Assembly: GCF_014640815.1 (NCBI RefSeq)
Contig: NZ_BMHM01000002.1
Coordinates: 62,001-126,000 of the forward strand
DNA length: 64,000 nucleotides
Source of the DNA: Vreelandella lutescens
GTDB taxonomy: Bacteria; Pseudomonadota; Gammaproteobacteria; Pseudomonadales; Halomonadaceae
Reading direction: 5' to 3'
Part shown: positions 18,609-28,191 of the stretch, piece by piece
How positions within the stretch are numbered: position 1 is the first letter of the stretch
Layout of the letters: the number at the start of each line of letters is the position of its first letter
Program-made: the position numbers and the translations under genes
Notes under the pieces: model-generated
What the model saw: the letters and a program-made list of their open reading frames with translations, nothing else
What the model was told of the DNA's origin: nothing
Databases searched by the model: none

Positions 18609-19748
18609 TCAAGCGCGCGTTGCGATGCGCGCATCTCGCTTGTGGCGCTGTTCCTCAAGCGCCCAGGCGACGTGTTCGCGCACTAGAGGGCTGGGGTAGG
18701 CACGGCGTGCCCATAGCGCGGCCTCAACGGCGTTGCTCCATGGAGCATTGCCTAGGCCAACGGCCAGATTGCGCAGCCAGCGCTCATAGCCAATGCGGCG
18801 AATGGGGCTGCCGGCGGTTTTCGCTAAAAACTCCTCTTCACCCCAGCTAAACAGCTGAATTAATGAGGCGCGGTCCAGATCGTGGCGCGGGGTGAAATCT
18901 TCTTCTTGAGTGGTTTTGGTGAAGCGGGTGAACGGACAGACAAGCTGGCAATCATCACAGCCATACACGCGATTGCCCATGGCGCGGCGGTACTCCACGG
19001 GAATGGCGCCGTGCAGCTCAATGGTGAGGTAGGACACGCACCTGCGCGAATCAACGACTTTATCGTCCACAATGGCACCGGTGGGGCACGCGGTGCGGCA
19101 GGCACTACAGCTGCCGCAGTGCTCCTGTTCGAAAGGGACATCCACTGGCAGTGGCAGGTCGGTATACAGCTCCCCAAGAAAGAACAGTGAACCTGCCTTG
19201 GGATTCAGCAGCATGGCGTTTTTACCGAACCAACCTAACCCGGCCTTTTGGGCCAGGGCTCGCTCCATGACCGGTGCTGAGTCGACAAAAGCGCGAAAGC
19301 CAAAGCCCCCGACCTCCTGCTCTATTTGCTTGGCGAGCTGTGCTAAGCGTTTACGCATTAACTTATGATAATCACGGCCCAATGCGTAGCGAGAGATATA
19401 GGCGCGGCTAGGTTGCCCAAGCACCTTGGTGCTTTCCACCTCGGCTGGTAAGTAGTCCATACGCACGCTAATGACCCGCTGGGTACCAGGCTCTAACTCG
19501 TCAGGGCGGGTGCGTTTGGTGCCATGTTTGGCCATAAAACTCATTTCACCGTGGTGGCCTTGTTCGAGCCAGCGGTTTAAGTGAGTTTCGTGATCTGCTA
19601 ATTGCGTGTCGGTAATCCCGACCTGCTGAAAGCCCAGCTCGCGCCCCCACTGTTTAATCAGTGCGGCAAGCTGGTAAAGCTGTTCTTGAGAGAGCTGTTT
19701 GAGAGTCAGGTGTTCACGAGACGGTGAAAAAGTCGTGGAACTTGGCAT
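18609..19748 (-). CDS. queG: Epoxyqueuosine reductase QueG
   Basis: QueG reduces epoxyqueuosine to queuosine in tRNA with a cobalamin and two [4Fe-4S] clusters. The two cluster motifs are visible: CGSCSACRTACP and, later, CDDCQLVCPF, each arranged as in bacterial ferredoxins. The N-terminal part is the DUF1730 cobalamin-binding region, with the signature MARHG replaced by FMAKHGTKRTRP. The C-terminus has the HEAT-like helices of QueG. Length 379 is normal. A cobalamin adenosyltransferase occurs in the window, but QueG uses unadenosylated cobalamin, so no direct link is claimed. Confidence 0.93.
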   Translation of the reverse strand: MPSSTTFSPSREHLTLKQLSQEQLYQLAALIKQWGRELGFQQVGITDTQLADHETHLNRWLEQGHHGEMSFMAKHGTKRTRPDELEPGTQRVISVRMDYLPAEVESTKVLGQPSRAYISRYALGRDYHKLMRKRLAQLAKQIEQEVGGFGFRAFVDSAPVMERALAQKAGLGWFGKNAMLLNPKAGSLFFLGELYTDLPLPVDVPFEQEHCGSCSACRTACPTGAIVDDKVVDSRRCVSYLTIELHGAIPVEYRRAMGNRVYGCDDCQLVCPFTRFTKTTQEEDFTPRHDLDRASLIQLFSWGEEEFLAKTAGSPIRRIGYERWLRNLAVGLGNAPWSNAVEAALWARRAYPSPLVREHVAWALEEQRHKRDARIATRA

Positions 19749-19877
19749 TGTCAGTCAACGGTGGCGCGTTAAGCACGCTATGCTAACGCATTAGTCACTG
19801 TGGCAACATGCTGTGTGGCGTTATGCTCCAAGGCGCTACGCTTAGGCGTTGATTTAGCACCCTATTAAGGAGAGATC

Positions 19878-21371
19878 GTGTCTACGTTGAGTACCTCGTC
19901 GTTACGCCCCCTGTACAAGGCTGCCCAAGTGCGTGAGCTGGATCGTCGCACCATTGCAGGCGGGATAGAAAGCTTTGCCCTGATGCAGCGTGCTGCTTCC
20001 AGCGCTTGGCACAGCTTCCGCTCTCGCTGGCCCCAAGCACGTAGCGTGACGGTGCTGTGTGGCGGTGGTAACAACGGTGGCGACGGTCATGTGTTAGCAG
20101 CGCTGGCCATGCAGTCTGGGCTAAAAGTTCAGCGGCTCTCGCTTAAACCGTTAGACACGCTCTCGGGAGATGTAGCTCGCGCTGCTGAGTTGGCGACGGC
20201 CGCAGGGGTGGGGTTTGAGGAGTGGCAACCGCACACCACGCTGGTTGGCGAAGTGATTGTCGATGCGTTGCTCGGCACTGGCCTATCTGGCGAGGTGGAG
20301 GGCAATATCAAGCAGGCCATTCTGACAATGAACGCCTCATTGCAGCCTGTGCTGGCGCTAGACATTCCGTCAGGCATTTCAGCAGACACGGGTGCGGTGC
20401 TGGGGACGGCGGTGGAAGCCACCTGCACCGTCACGTTTATAGGTGACAAAATTGGTTTGCACACTGGGGATGCCCCGGCGTACACCGGCGATATCGATTT
20501 TCGACCGTTGGGTGTAAAAGCCCAAGCGTTCTTTGATATACCACCTACCGCATGGCGGTTGGATGATTCATTGCTGGGTGAGGCGTTTACCCCACGCTCG
20601 CGCACGAGTCATAAAGGCAGCATGGGGCATGTGCTGGTGATGGGTGGCGCGCCAGGCTTTGGCGGCGCGGCACTGCTGGCTTCTCAGGCAGCTGCGCGGT
20701 TAGGTGCCGGTAAAGTAACGCTGGCCACGGCACAAGATCATATCACGGCAAGCCTGGTGCGCTGCCCAGAGGTAATGGCACGGGCAGTGCGTGGCGGTGC
20801 TGATGCGGCAGATTTGCCTGCGTCAGCAGATGTGGTGGTGATCGGCCCAGGGTTGGGGCAAGAGGCATGGGGGCAGGCGATGCTGCAAAGCGCGCTGCAA
20901 GCAGCCACCCCGTTAGTAGTGGATGCCGATGCGCTTAACTTATTGGCGAGCCGCTGGCCTGAGCTGCGCCGAGACGATTGGATTCTAACGCCTCACCCTG
21001 GTGAAGCAGCAAGGCTCCTGGGGTGTTCTATTGCCGATGTTCAAGCTGATCGACCGGCCGCCGCCCGCGCATTACAGCGTGCGCGTGGTGGTATTGTGAT
21101 TTTAAAAGGCGCTGGGAGCTTGGTGGCCGGGCCGAGTGGGGTGGTGGTGTGCCCCTACGGAAATCCAGGAATGGCCAGCGGCGGCATGGGCGATGTGCTG
21201 AGCGGCCTGCTAGGCGCGTTAGTGGCTCAGTGTCGTCATCTGGAGCAGAGCGCATGGCTTGGCGTGATGCTGCATGCCCTAGCAGGTGATGAGGCCGCTA
21301 AAACAGAGGGAGAGCGTGGCCTGTTAGCAAGCGATCTGGCATCCTATGCACGAGTGTTAATTAACCCGTGA
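19878..21371 (+). CDS. nnr: Bifunctional NAD(P)HX epimerase / ADP-dependent dehydratase
   Basis: This two-domain repair enzyme restores hydrated NADH and NADPH. The N-terminal YjeF_N epimerase domain (about 10-220) has the GGGNNGGDGHVLAALA nucleotide loop. The C-terminal carbohydrate-kinase-like dehydratase domain (about 230-495) shows GPGLG, the HPGEAARLLG motif and the ADP-binding GNPGMASGGMGDVLSG. The start is a GTG with AAGGAGAG nine bases upstream. Its TGA overlaps the possible GTG start of tsaE (GTGA), so it is the first gene of the long cluster that ends with purA. Confidence 0.95.
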   Translation: MSTLSTSSLRPLYKAAQVRELDRRTIAGGIESFALMQRAASSAWHSFRSRWPQARSVTVLCGGGNNGGDGHVLAALAMQSGLKVQRLSLKPLDTLSGDVARAAELATAAGVGFEEWQPHTTLVGEVIVDALLGTGLSGEVEGNIKQAILTMNASLQPVLALDIPSGISADTGAVLGTAVEATCTVTFIGDKIGLHTGDAPAYTGDIDFRPLGVKAQAFFDIPPTAWRLDDSLLGEAFTPRSRTSHKGSMGHVLVMGGAPGFGGAALLASQAAARLGAGKVTLATAQDHITASLVRCPEVMARAVRGGADAADLPASADVVVIGPGLGQEAWGQAMLQSALQAATPLVVDADALNLLASRWPELRRDDWILTPHPGEAARLLGCSIADVQADRPAAARALQRARGGIVILKGAGSLVAGPSGVVVCPYGNPGMASGGMGDVLSGLLGALVAQCRHLEQSAWLGVMLHALAGDEAAKTEGERGLLASDLASYARVLINP

Positions 21372-21382
21372 AGGCGGCCAAC

Positions 21383-21880
21383 ATGCAGGTGCAACTGAAC
21401 GATGAAGTGGCCCACGTTGCCTTTGGTAAGGCGTTGGGCCAAGCGTTAAAAGGCCACGGGCGCGTTTATTTAGAAGGTGATTTAGGGGCAGGTAAAACCA
21501 CGTTAACGCGCGGCATTTTACGCGCTTACGGTTATCAAGGTGCGGTGAAAAGCCCCACCTATACGCTGGTTGAGCCCTATGAACTTGGCGATTTGCGTAT
21601 TTATCACCTTGATCTTTATCGCTTGGCTGATCCAGAAGAGCTGGAATTTATCGGCGGACGTGATGTCTTGGCGGACAACGCACTGTGCTTAATTGAGTGG
21701 CCAAGCAGGGGAGAGGGATGGCTACCTGCCCCTGATCTGAGGATTCAGCTGAGCGTGACCGAGCGGGGTCGAGCGGCGCTGCTAACGGCGAATAGTCAGC
21801 ACGGTCAGCGTGTATTAGAGCAACTGGACAATCAGTGTATGGATAACCAACGGGAGTGTGGTGTGATTCAATGGATATGA
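21383..21880 (+). CDS. tsaE: tRNA threonylcarbamoyladenosine biosynthesis ATPase TsaE
   Basis: TsaE is the ATPase of the TsaBDE complex that makes t6A37 in ANN-decoding tRNAs. The P-loop GDLGAGKTTLTRG and the later HLDLYRLADPEELE (switch-like) are family hallmarks, as is the CLIEWPSRG block. I took the ATG at 21383, which has AAGG eight bases upstream; a GTG at 21368 overlapping the nnr stop is an alternative that adds five residues. The stop overlaps the start region of the amidase gene. Confidence 0.93.
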   Translation: MQVQLNDEVAHVAFGKALGQALKGHGRVYLEGDLGAGKTTLTRGILRAYGYQGAVKSPTYTLVEPYELGDLRIYHLDLYRLADPEELEFIGGRDVLADNALCLIEWPSRGEGWLPAPDLRIQLSVTERGRAALLTANSQHGQRVLEQLDNQCMDNQRECGVIQWI

Positions 21881-23349
21881 AAAACCCACTGATCCGTATG
21901 ATAGGCCGATTAGCGACGGGCTGTGTGGTGTTGCTAGCAAGCACCTCCACCCTGCAGGCAGCCGCTGTTGAAAGTATACGGCTCTGGGCAGCACCTGATC
22001 ATGCCCGTTTAGTGTTTGATCTAACGGCGGCGGCCGATGCCAGCGTGTTTTCATTGGAAAACCCTGCACGGCTAGTGATTGATCTTGACGAGAGTCAGCT
22101 CAATACCGATGTCACCACGTTGCCGTTAGATGGCAGCGCGATTTCCGCGGTACGTACGGGTGTGCGTGACGGTGGAGGTTTGCGTGTAGTGCTTGAGCTA
22201 AACCGTGATATTGAACCGCGCCATTTTACGCTTCCTCCTAATGACCAGTACGGCCATCGTTTGGTGGTGGATTTAGAGTACCCCGGCGAGAGCGCGGTAG
22301 AGAATCCCATCGACCCCATCGAAGCCATGATTCGTGATCAGGAGATGATGGCTCAGCGTTCCGCGCAAGCCCAGCTGCCAGGTGTGGATGCCGCTGCGCC
22401 TTCACCCACGCCCGCGCAGCCGCCTGTGGAGGTGCAACCTGCCCAGCCGCACCCCCAGCGGGACATTATCATTGCGATCGACGCCGGCCATGGTGGTGAA
22501 GACCCCGGTGCCATTGGCCCTGCCGGTACTCGGGAAAAAGATGTCGTGCTGGAAATTGCCCGGCGGCTTGCGTCTGATGTCAATCGCACACAAGGGTTTA
22601 AAGCCGTCTTAATTCGTGATGGTGACTACTATTTAGGGTTGCGCCAACGTACTCAGCTTGCCCGGGAACAGAAAGCTGACTTTTTTGTATCGGTGCATGC
22701 GGATGCGTTTACTAGTCCTAGGCCACAGGGTAGCTCGGTCTATGCGCTTTCCCAGCGAGGGGCAACGTCCGAGACTGCTCAGTGGCTTGCGGATAGCGAA
22801 AACCGTTCAGACTTGATTGGTGGTGTCGATGGCAGCCTGTCGCTGCGCGATAAAGATCAGGTACTGCGCGGCGTGCTGTTGGATCTCACCATGACCGCGA
22901 CGCTCAACGACTCGCTGTCTATTGGTGGGCAGGTGCTAGAACAGCTGGGGCGTGTGAATCGTTTGCATAAGTCGCGTGTAGAGCAAGCGGGCTTTATGGT
23001 GCTGAAGTCGCCGGATATTCCTTCGTTGCTGATTGAAGTTGGTTTTATCTCTAACCCGGATGAGGAGCGGCGACTGCGTGATCCGGTGCATCAGCAAGGC
23101 CTTTCGACGGCGATTTTTAATGGCCTGCGTGATCATTTTCAGCGTAACCCGCCTCCGGCCAGCCTGTTGGCTTGGCAGCGTGATAATCAGCGTCGCCCTA
23201 CTGGCAACGAGTATCGCATTCAGTCGGGTGATACGCTGTCGGCGATTGCCATTCGCCACGGTGTGCCGGTTAATCAGCTAAAGCAAGCGAACGACCTGAA
23301 TGGAGATGTCATTCGTGTGGGGCAGGTGCTTCGTATTCCCAGCTCATAA
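21871..23349 (+). CDS. amiB: N-acetylmuramoyl-L-alanine amidase (AmiB/AmiC type) with AMIN and LysM domains
   Basis: A secreted zinc amidase that cuts the amide bond between MurNAc and the stem peptide, splitting septal peptidoglycan during division. Domains in order: signal peptide (1-33, ending LQA), AMIN targeting domain (about 35-135), a Pro/Gln-rich linker (about 165-195), Amidase_3 catalytic domain (about 195-420) with zinc ligands in AIDAGHGGEDPG, VSVHADAF and IEVGFISN, and a C-terminal LysM (about 448-492, YRIQSGDTLSAIAIRHG). The start is an ATG at 21871 or 21877; the latter overlaps the tsaE stop as ATGA. Activation by an EnvC/NlpD-like protein is expected from the family. Confidence 0.93.
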   Translation: MDMKNPLIRMIGRLATGCVVLLASTSTLQAAAVESIRLWAAPDHARLVFDLTAAADASVFSLENPARLVIDLDESQLNTDVTTLPLDGSAISAVRTGVRDGGGLRVVLELNRDIEPRHFTLPPNDQYGHRLVVDLEYPGESAVENPIDPIEAMIRDQEMMAQRSAQAQLPGVDAAAPSPTPAQPPVEVQPAQPHPQRDIIIAIDAGHGGEDPGAIGPAGTREKDVVLEIARRLASDVNRTQGFKAVLIRDGDYYLGLRQRTQLAREQKADFFVSVHADAFTSPRPQGSSVYALSQRGATSETAQWLADSENRSDLIGGVDGSLSLRDKDQVLRGVLLDLTMTATLNDSLSIGGQVLEQLGRVNRLHKSRVEQAGFMVLKSPDIPSLLIEVGFISNPDEERRLRDPVHQQGLSTAIFNGLRDHFQRNPPPASLLAWQRDNQRRPTGNEYRIQSGDTLSAIAIRHGVPVNQLKQANDLNGDVIRVGQVLRIPSS

Positions 23350-23420
23350 GCCTGTTTTGATGCGGGTGTGGGAAAGGGTGCTTAAGAGATTGTTTTGATG
23401 ATTAGCTTCTGAGGTGTTGG

Positions 23421-25337
23421 TTGACTGAATTGAACTCGCTGTCTGGTCGTATTCATGTGCTCGACCCCCGCTTAGCGAACCAGATCGCAGCCGGTGAAGT
23501 AGTGGAGCGCCCCTCGTCAGTGACAAAAGAGCTGATTGAGAACGCCATCGATGCGGGCAGTCAGCGTATTGAAGTAGAGATTGAGCAGGGCGGTGCGCGG
23601 CTGATTAAAGTGCGTGATGACGGCATTGGCATTGGCGAGCAGGATTTGCCTCTGGCACTGGCCCGCCATGCCACCAGCAAAATTAGCAGCCTGGAAGACC
23701 TGGAGGGCGTCAGCTCCTTGGGCTTTCGGGGCGAAGCGCTGGCCTCCATTAGTTCGGTCTCTCGTTTAGAGCTGGTTTCTAATGCGGACGAAGACCCTCG
23801 CCAGGGGTGGCGGGTGGTGGCCGAAGGTCGCAGTATGGAGGCAAGAGTCACCCCAGCGCCGCATCCCCGCGGCACGAGTGTTGCCGTGCGCGATCTGTTT
23901 TTCAATACGCCCGCGCGGCGCAAATTTTTGCGCACTGAAAAGACCGAATTTGCCCATGTGGAAGAGGCTTTTCGACGCCAGGCGCTCTCGCGTTACGACA
24001 TTGCATGGGTGCTGCGTCACAACCAAAAAGTGGTGCACCAGCTGCCGCCGGGTCATACGCCTGCCGCCCGTGAGCGCCGCATTGCTTCGCTGCTGGGCAA
24101 AAACTTTATTGAACACGCCCGCTATATTGAACGCGAAGCAGGAGGGCTTCGGCTAAGTGGTTGGGTGGGTCTGCCGACACACTCCCGCTCCCAGGCTGAT
24201 CAGCAGTACTTCTTCGTCAATGGCCGGGTAGTGCGTGACCGCTTAGTGGCGCATGCCGTGCGTCAGGCTTATCGGGACGTACTGTATAACGGCCGCCATC
24301 CGGTCTTTGTGCTTTATTTAGAGCTTGATCCGGATGTGGTCGACGTTAACGTTCATCCGACCAAGCATGAAGTGCGCTTTCGCGATGGCCGGATGGTCCA
24401 CGACTTTCTCTATTCAAGCTTGCACCACTGTCTGGCGGCTTCAAAGCCTTCTGATGAGGAGCAGGCGTCGCCAGAAGAGCACTCTGAGCCAGCAGATGAT
24501 CCTGCATCGCCCAAGGCGGTAGAGCCGCCCGAGCCGAGATGGCAGCAGCAGGGCATGCCACTCTCGGAAGGGTCGGACCGGCATCCCGGTGCTGAGCGGG
24601 TGCGTCGTTTTATGCAAGGGTACCAAGCGCTCCATCCTGATCACGAAGAGACGCTATTAACGCCTCAGCCAAGCCCGCCCAGCCAGCGCCCAGCGGCAAA
24701 CGAAGTGCGCGAAGCGCCGCTTGCCATGCCTGCCCACGATGCCACTGCCGCGCCGCCGCTGGGCTTTGCATTAGGCCAGCTTCACGGCGTCTACATTTTG
24801 GCGCAAAACGCTCAGGGGCTGGTGCTGGTAGATATGCACGCGGCCCATGAACGGATTGTTTACGAACGCATGAAAAACCAACTGGCGGCGGCTAAAGGGA
24901 TTGATACGCAGCCGCTGCTAGTGCCGGTTTCATTGGCAGCGAGCCGGAGCGAAGTGGCCACTGCAGAGAGCGAGCGCGATGCCATTGCACAGCTAGGGGT
25001 TGAGCTGGATGTGGCTGGCCCTGAGACCTTGCTAGTACGTCAATTGCCAGCGCTATTGGCGCAGGCTGACCCAGAAGCGCTGGTGCGTGAAATGCTGGAA
25101 GAGCTGGCGCGTTTTGGGCGCACGCATCAAGTGGAAGCACGGATTCATGAGCTGCTGTCTACCATGGCGTGCCATGGTAGCGTGCGCGCTAATCGTCGTT
25201 TAACGCTCGATGAAATGAATGCTCTGTTACGCGACATGGAACGCACCGAACGCAGCGATCAGTGCAATCATGGTCGCCCCACCTGGACGCAAATGAGCAT
25301 GAAAGCGCTCGACCGCCTGTTTTTACGCGGACAGTAA
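23421..25337 (+). CDS. mutL: DNA mismatch repair protein MutL
   Basis: MutL couples mismatch recognition by MutS to strand incision. The N-terminal GHKL ATPase domain (about 10-340) shows [17 protein letters not shown] and [10 protein letters not shown] low-complexity linker rich in Pro/Glu/Ser covers about 345-450. The C-terminal dimerisation domain carries [12 protein letters not shown] (from D471), which fits the DQHA(X)2E(X)4E endonuclease metal motif, plus [16 protein letters not shown] and the terminal FLR. This suggests a nicking MutL rather than a MutH-dependent one. Start is a TTG with GAGG six bases upstream. It lies 71 bases after the amidase. Confidence 0.96.
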   Translation: MTELNSLSGRIHVLDPRLANQIAAGEVVERPSSVTKELIENAIDAGSQRIEVEIEQGGARLIKVRDDGIGIGEQDLPLALARHATSKISSLEDLEGVSSLGFRGEALASISSVSRLELVSNADEDPRQGWRVVAEGRSMEARVTPAPHPRGTSVAVRDLFFNTPARRKFLRTEKTEFAHVEEAFRRQALSRYDIAWVLRHNQKVVHQLPPGHTPAARERRIASLLGKNFIEHARYIEREAGGLRLSGWVGLPTHSRSQADQQYFFVNGRVVRDRLVAHAVRQAYRDVLYNGRHPVFVLYLELDPDVVDVNVHPTKHEVRFRDGRMVHDFLYSSLHHCLAASKPSDEEQASPEEHSEPADDPASPKAVEPPEPRWQQQGMPLSEGSDRHPGAERVRRFMQGYQALHPDHEETLLTPQPSPPSQRPAANEVREAPLAMPAHDATAAPPLGFALGQLHGVYILAQNAQGLVLVDMHAAHERIVYERMKNQLAAAKGIDTQPLLVPVSLAASRSEVATAESERDAIAQLGVELDVAGPETLLVRQLPALLAQADPEALVREMLEELARFGRTHQVEARIHELLSTMACHGSVRANRRLTLDEMNALLRDMERTERSDQCNHGRPTWTQMSMKALDRLFLRGQ

Positions 25338-25370
25338 TGATGAAGACAATGAACGGAGTGCGGTAAGCAG

Positions 25371-26309
25371 ATGGCTGACACACGCCCCTGGGCGATATTT
25401 TTGATGGGGCCCACCGCCGCTGGCAAAACCGATGCGGCGATAGCACTTCACGAACGACTAGGCCATGAACTCATCAGCGTTGATTCTGCCATGGTCTACC
25501 GGGGAATGGATGTGGGCAGCGCTAAGCCCAGTGCTGAGGAGCTTGCGCGGGCACCCCATCGGCTGATTGATATCCGCGACCCTGCTGACCCTTATTCAGC
25601 GGCAGATTTTCGTGAAGATGCCCTTCATGAGATGCGGCAAATCAGCGCGGAGGGGAAGGTGCCGCTGCTGGTAGGCGGCACAATGCTCTACTTTAAACGT
25701 CTCGTAGAGGGTGTCGCGAATCTACCTGCGGCAGACGCAGCTATTCGTGAACAGCTTGAGGCGAAGCGCCAAGCGGAGGGGGTGGCTGGTTTGCATCGTG
25801 CCCTTGCTGAAGTAGATGCGGTCTCGGCAGCGCGTATCCACCCCAACGACCCGCAGCGGTTAATGCGGGCCTTGGAGGTGTTTTATGCCAGTGGTCGGCC
25901 TATGAGCGCACTCTGGGAAGAACAGCAGCCTGAAACCTTTCCCTGGCGGGTGTTGTCGATAGCCCTAGCCCCGAATGATCGCAAGGTGCTTCACCACCGC
26001 ATTGCCCAGCGTTTTGAAACAATGTTGAATGAGGGCTTGATAGATGAGGTGGCCGCCCTCAGAAAGCGTTTAGACATCCATCTTGGCTTGCCATCGATGA
26101 AAAGTGTTGGCTACCGTCAAGCATGGGAGTATTTAGACGGTGCTTATGGTCAGGACGAGCTAGTGTCCCGAGGTGTTATTGCCACTCGGCAGTTAGCGAA
26201 GCGTCAGCTCACGTGGTTGCGTAGCTGGCCATCGTTGAACTGGATAGACACGCAGCAACCAGACGCATTGGATAAGCTTCTGAAATTCGTGCGTGATAGC
26301 GGTGCTTAG
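25371..26309 (+). CDS. miaA: tRNA dimethylallyltransferase
   Basis: MiaA transfers dimethylallyl to A37 of UNN-decoding tRNAs (i6A37), the first step to ms2i6A. The P-loop GPTAAGKT is at 13-20, followed by the conserved [20 protein letters not shown] and the [18 protein letters not shown] catalytic region with its Asp. Length 312 agrees with the family. Position between mutL and hfq is the classical gammaproteobacterial order. Confidence 0.96.
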   Translation: MADTRPWAIFLMGPTAAGKTDAAIALHERLGHELISVDSAMVYRGMDVGSAKPSAEELARAPHRLIDIRDPADPYSAADFREDALHEMRQISAEGKVPLLVGGTMLYFKRLVEGVANLPAADAAIREQLEAKRQAEGVAGLHRALAEVDAVSAARIHPNDPQRLMRALEVFYASGRPMSALWEEQQPETFPWRVLSIALAPNDRKVLHHRIAQRFETMLNEGLIDEVAALRKRLDIHLGLPSMKSVGYRQAWEYLDGAYGQDELVSRGVIATRQLAKRQLTWLRSWPSLNWIDTQQPDALDKLLKFVRDSGA

Positions 26310-26460
26310 CGTAAGATAGTGATTTCGTAAGCAAGTGTTTTCGAGTGGCCGGCAAACGCTTTTGATACACCGGGCCTTTCGGGCAACAAGATTGCGGCGT
26401 AGCACCAGTAGGGCACGCCATTTGATAACCAACCCCAACGACAGTTTTAGGGAGAGCAAC

Positions 26461-26709
26461 ATGTCCAAAGGGCAGTCCCTTCAAGACCCGTACCTGAACA
26501 TCTTGCGCAAGGAGCGCATTCCGGTCTCTATTTTCCTGGTAAACGGCATTAAGCTGCAGGGCCAGATTGAATCGTTTGACCAGTTTGTCATCTTGTTGCG
26601 CAATACCGTCAGTCAGATGGTTTATAAACACGCTATTTCCACGGTGGTGCCTTCGCGCAATGTGCGTCTGCCGGCACAAGATCCTTCAGCACCTGATGCT
26701 GAAATCTAA
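26461..26709 (+). CDS. hfq: RNA chaperone Hfq
   Basis: Hfq is a homohexameric Sm-like protein that pairs small RNAs with mRNAs. The 82 residues hold the Sm1 motif ([19 protein letters not shown]) and the Sm2 motif ([12 protein letters not shown]). F42- and Y55-type RNA contacts and the KH of Sm2 are present. The acidic C-terminal tail is short (about 15 residues), as in Pseudomonas rather than in E. coli. Start ATG 26461 with AGGGAGAG upstream; the upstream open frame is not conserved. A 150-base gap after miaA may carry its own promoter. Confidence 0.97.
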   Translation: MSKGQSLQDPYLNILRKERIPVSIFLVNGIKLQGQIESFDQFVILLRNTVSQMVYKHAISTVVPSRNVRLPAQDPSAPDAEI

Positions 26710-26745
26710 CATCGCTGGATAGCAAGAGAGTCCACGAGGTATTGA

Positions 26746-28056
26746 TTGTTTTTTGAACGCCCAGAAGCCGGTGAAACGGCAGTTCTTGTTCACGTAGACT
26801 TCTATGATGAGCAAGCACGTGAAGACCCGGGTGAGTTCTTGGAGCTCGTGCGCTCTGCTGGCGCAGAGCCCGCGACATTGCTCACAGCTAGCCGACAGCG
26901 GCCTGATTCCCGTACATTTATCGGGTCAGGAAAGCTGGAAGAGCTGCGGGCAATGCTCGCAGCTCATCAAGCAGAACTGGTCATCTTCAACCACAGTTTA
27001 AGTCCCTCTCAGCAGCGTAATCTTGAGCAAGAGCTCAAGTGTCGCGTGTTGGACCGTACCGGTCTGATACTCGATATCTTTGCGCAGCGGGCACGAACTC
27101 ACGAAGGTAAGCTGCAGGTAGAGCTTGCCCAGCTTGAATATATGTCCACCCGCCTCATTCGCGGCTGGACGCACCTTGAGCGTCAAAAAGGCGGCATTGG
27201 TTTGCGTGGTCCTGGTGAAACACAGCTAGAGACTGACAGACGTCTGCTGCGGGGCCGCATTAAGTCCATTCACAAGCGGCTTGATAAAGTACGTAGTCAG
27301 CGTGAGCAAAATAGGCGCGCCCGTGCGCGGGCAGAAATCCACAGCGTTTCTCTGGTGGGATATACCAACGCGGGTAAATCGACGCTGTTTAACGCGTTGA
27401 CCAGCGCAGAGGTTTATGCGGCGGACCAGCTATTTGCTACCCTGGACCCAACACTTCGTCGACTTGAAATCGAAGACGTTGGCCCAGTGGTGATGGCAGA
27501 TACCGTAGGCTTTATTCGCCACTTGCCCCATAAGCTGGTTGAGGCCTTTCAGGCCACGCTGCAAGAGGCGGCAGAGGCAACGCTGCTGGTGCATGTCATC
27601 GATGCAGCCGACCCCGACCGAGAGCTTAACGTCGAGCAAGTGGATAATGTACTGAAAGAGATCGGGGCAGATAACGTGCCGGTTCTTAAAGTCATGAATA
27701 AAATCGACAAGCTAGATAGCGCCCCGCGTATTGAGCGCGACGGGCATGGCGTACCTGAGGTGGTATGGTTATCAGCCCAGCAGGGCGTTGGCCTTGAGCT
27801 TTTGCATCAAGCGCTGACCGAGCGCTTAGCGAACGACGTTATTGGCTTTTCGCTAACTTTGACGCCGGAGCAGGGAAAGTTACGTGCAGGTCTGCATGAA
27901 TTAAATGCCGTGCGCGAAGAGAATTTTGATGAGCAAGGGCGCTCCGTATTGGATGTGCGTTTGCCCAGGCGTGATTTCAACCAGCTGATGGCTCAGTTGG
28001 GCGAGCGTGCTAATACCTATTTACCAGAAGCATTACGCGAATCTGACGAATGGTAG
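26746..28056 (+). CDS. hflX: Ribosome-associated GTPase HflX
   Basis: HflX is a GTPase that splits stalled or heat-damaged 70S ribosomes. The N-terminal subdomain with a helical linker (about 1-195) precedes the G domain: G1 GYTNAGKS at 205-212, G3 DTVGFI, G4 NKID. The GGIGLRGPGETQLETDRR block before the G domain is the HflX signature. The start is a TTG (26746) with GAGG six bases upstream, giving the normal beginning LFFERPEAGE. It is 36 bases after hfq, as usual in this cluster. Confidence 0.95.
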   Translation: MFFERPEAGETAVLVHVDFYDEQAREDPGEFLELVRSAGAEPATLLTASRQRPDSRTFIGSGKLEELRAMLAAHQAELVIFNHSLSPSQQRNLEQELKCRVLDRTGLILDIFAQRARTHEGKLQVELAQLEYMSTRLIRGWTHLERQKGGIGLRGPGETQLETDRRLLRGRIKSIHKRLDKVRSQREQNRRARARAEIHSVSLVGYTNAGKSTLFNALTSAEVYAADQLFATLDPTLRRLEIEDVGPVVMADTVGFIRHLPHKLVEAFQATLQEAAEATLLVHVIDAADPDRELNVEQVDNVLKEIGADNVPVLKVMNKIDKLDSAPRIERDGHGVPEVVWLSAQQGVGLELLHQALTERLANDVIGFSLTLTPEQGKLRAGLHELNAVREENFDEQGRSVLDVRLPRRDFNQLMAQLGERANTYLPEALRESDEW

Positions 28057-28191
28057 CCCATCAAGTACCAAGGCCATAGCATGTGGCTGTAGCAGTATGG
28101 TACAAGATTGATATAGCAATAATATCAAAAGCACCCGGCCTTGCATAAATACAAGGCAAAGTGCAGGTGAACACCTTAGTGGAGACGAAGT

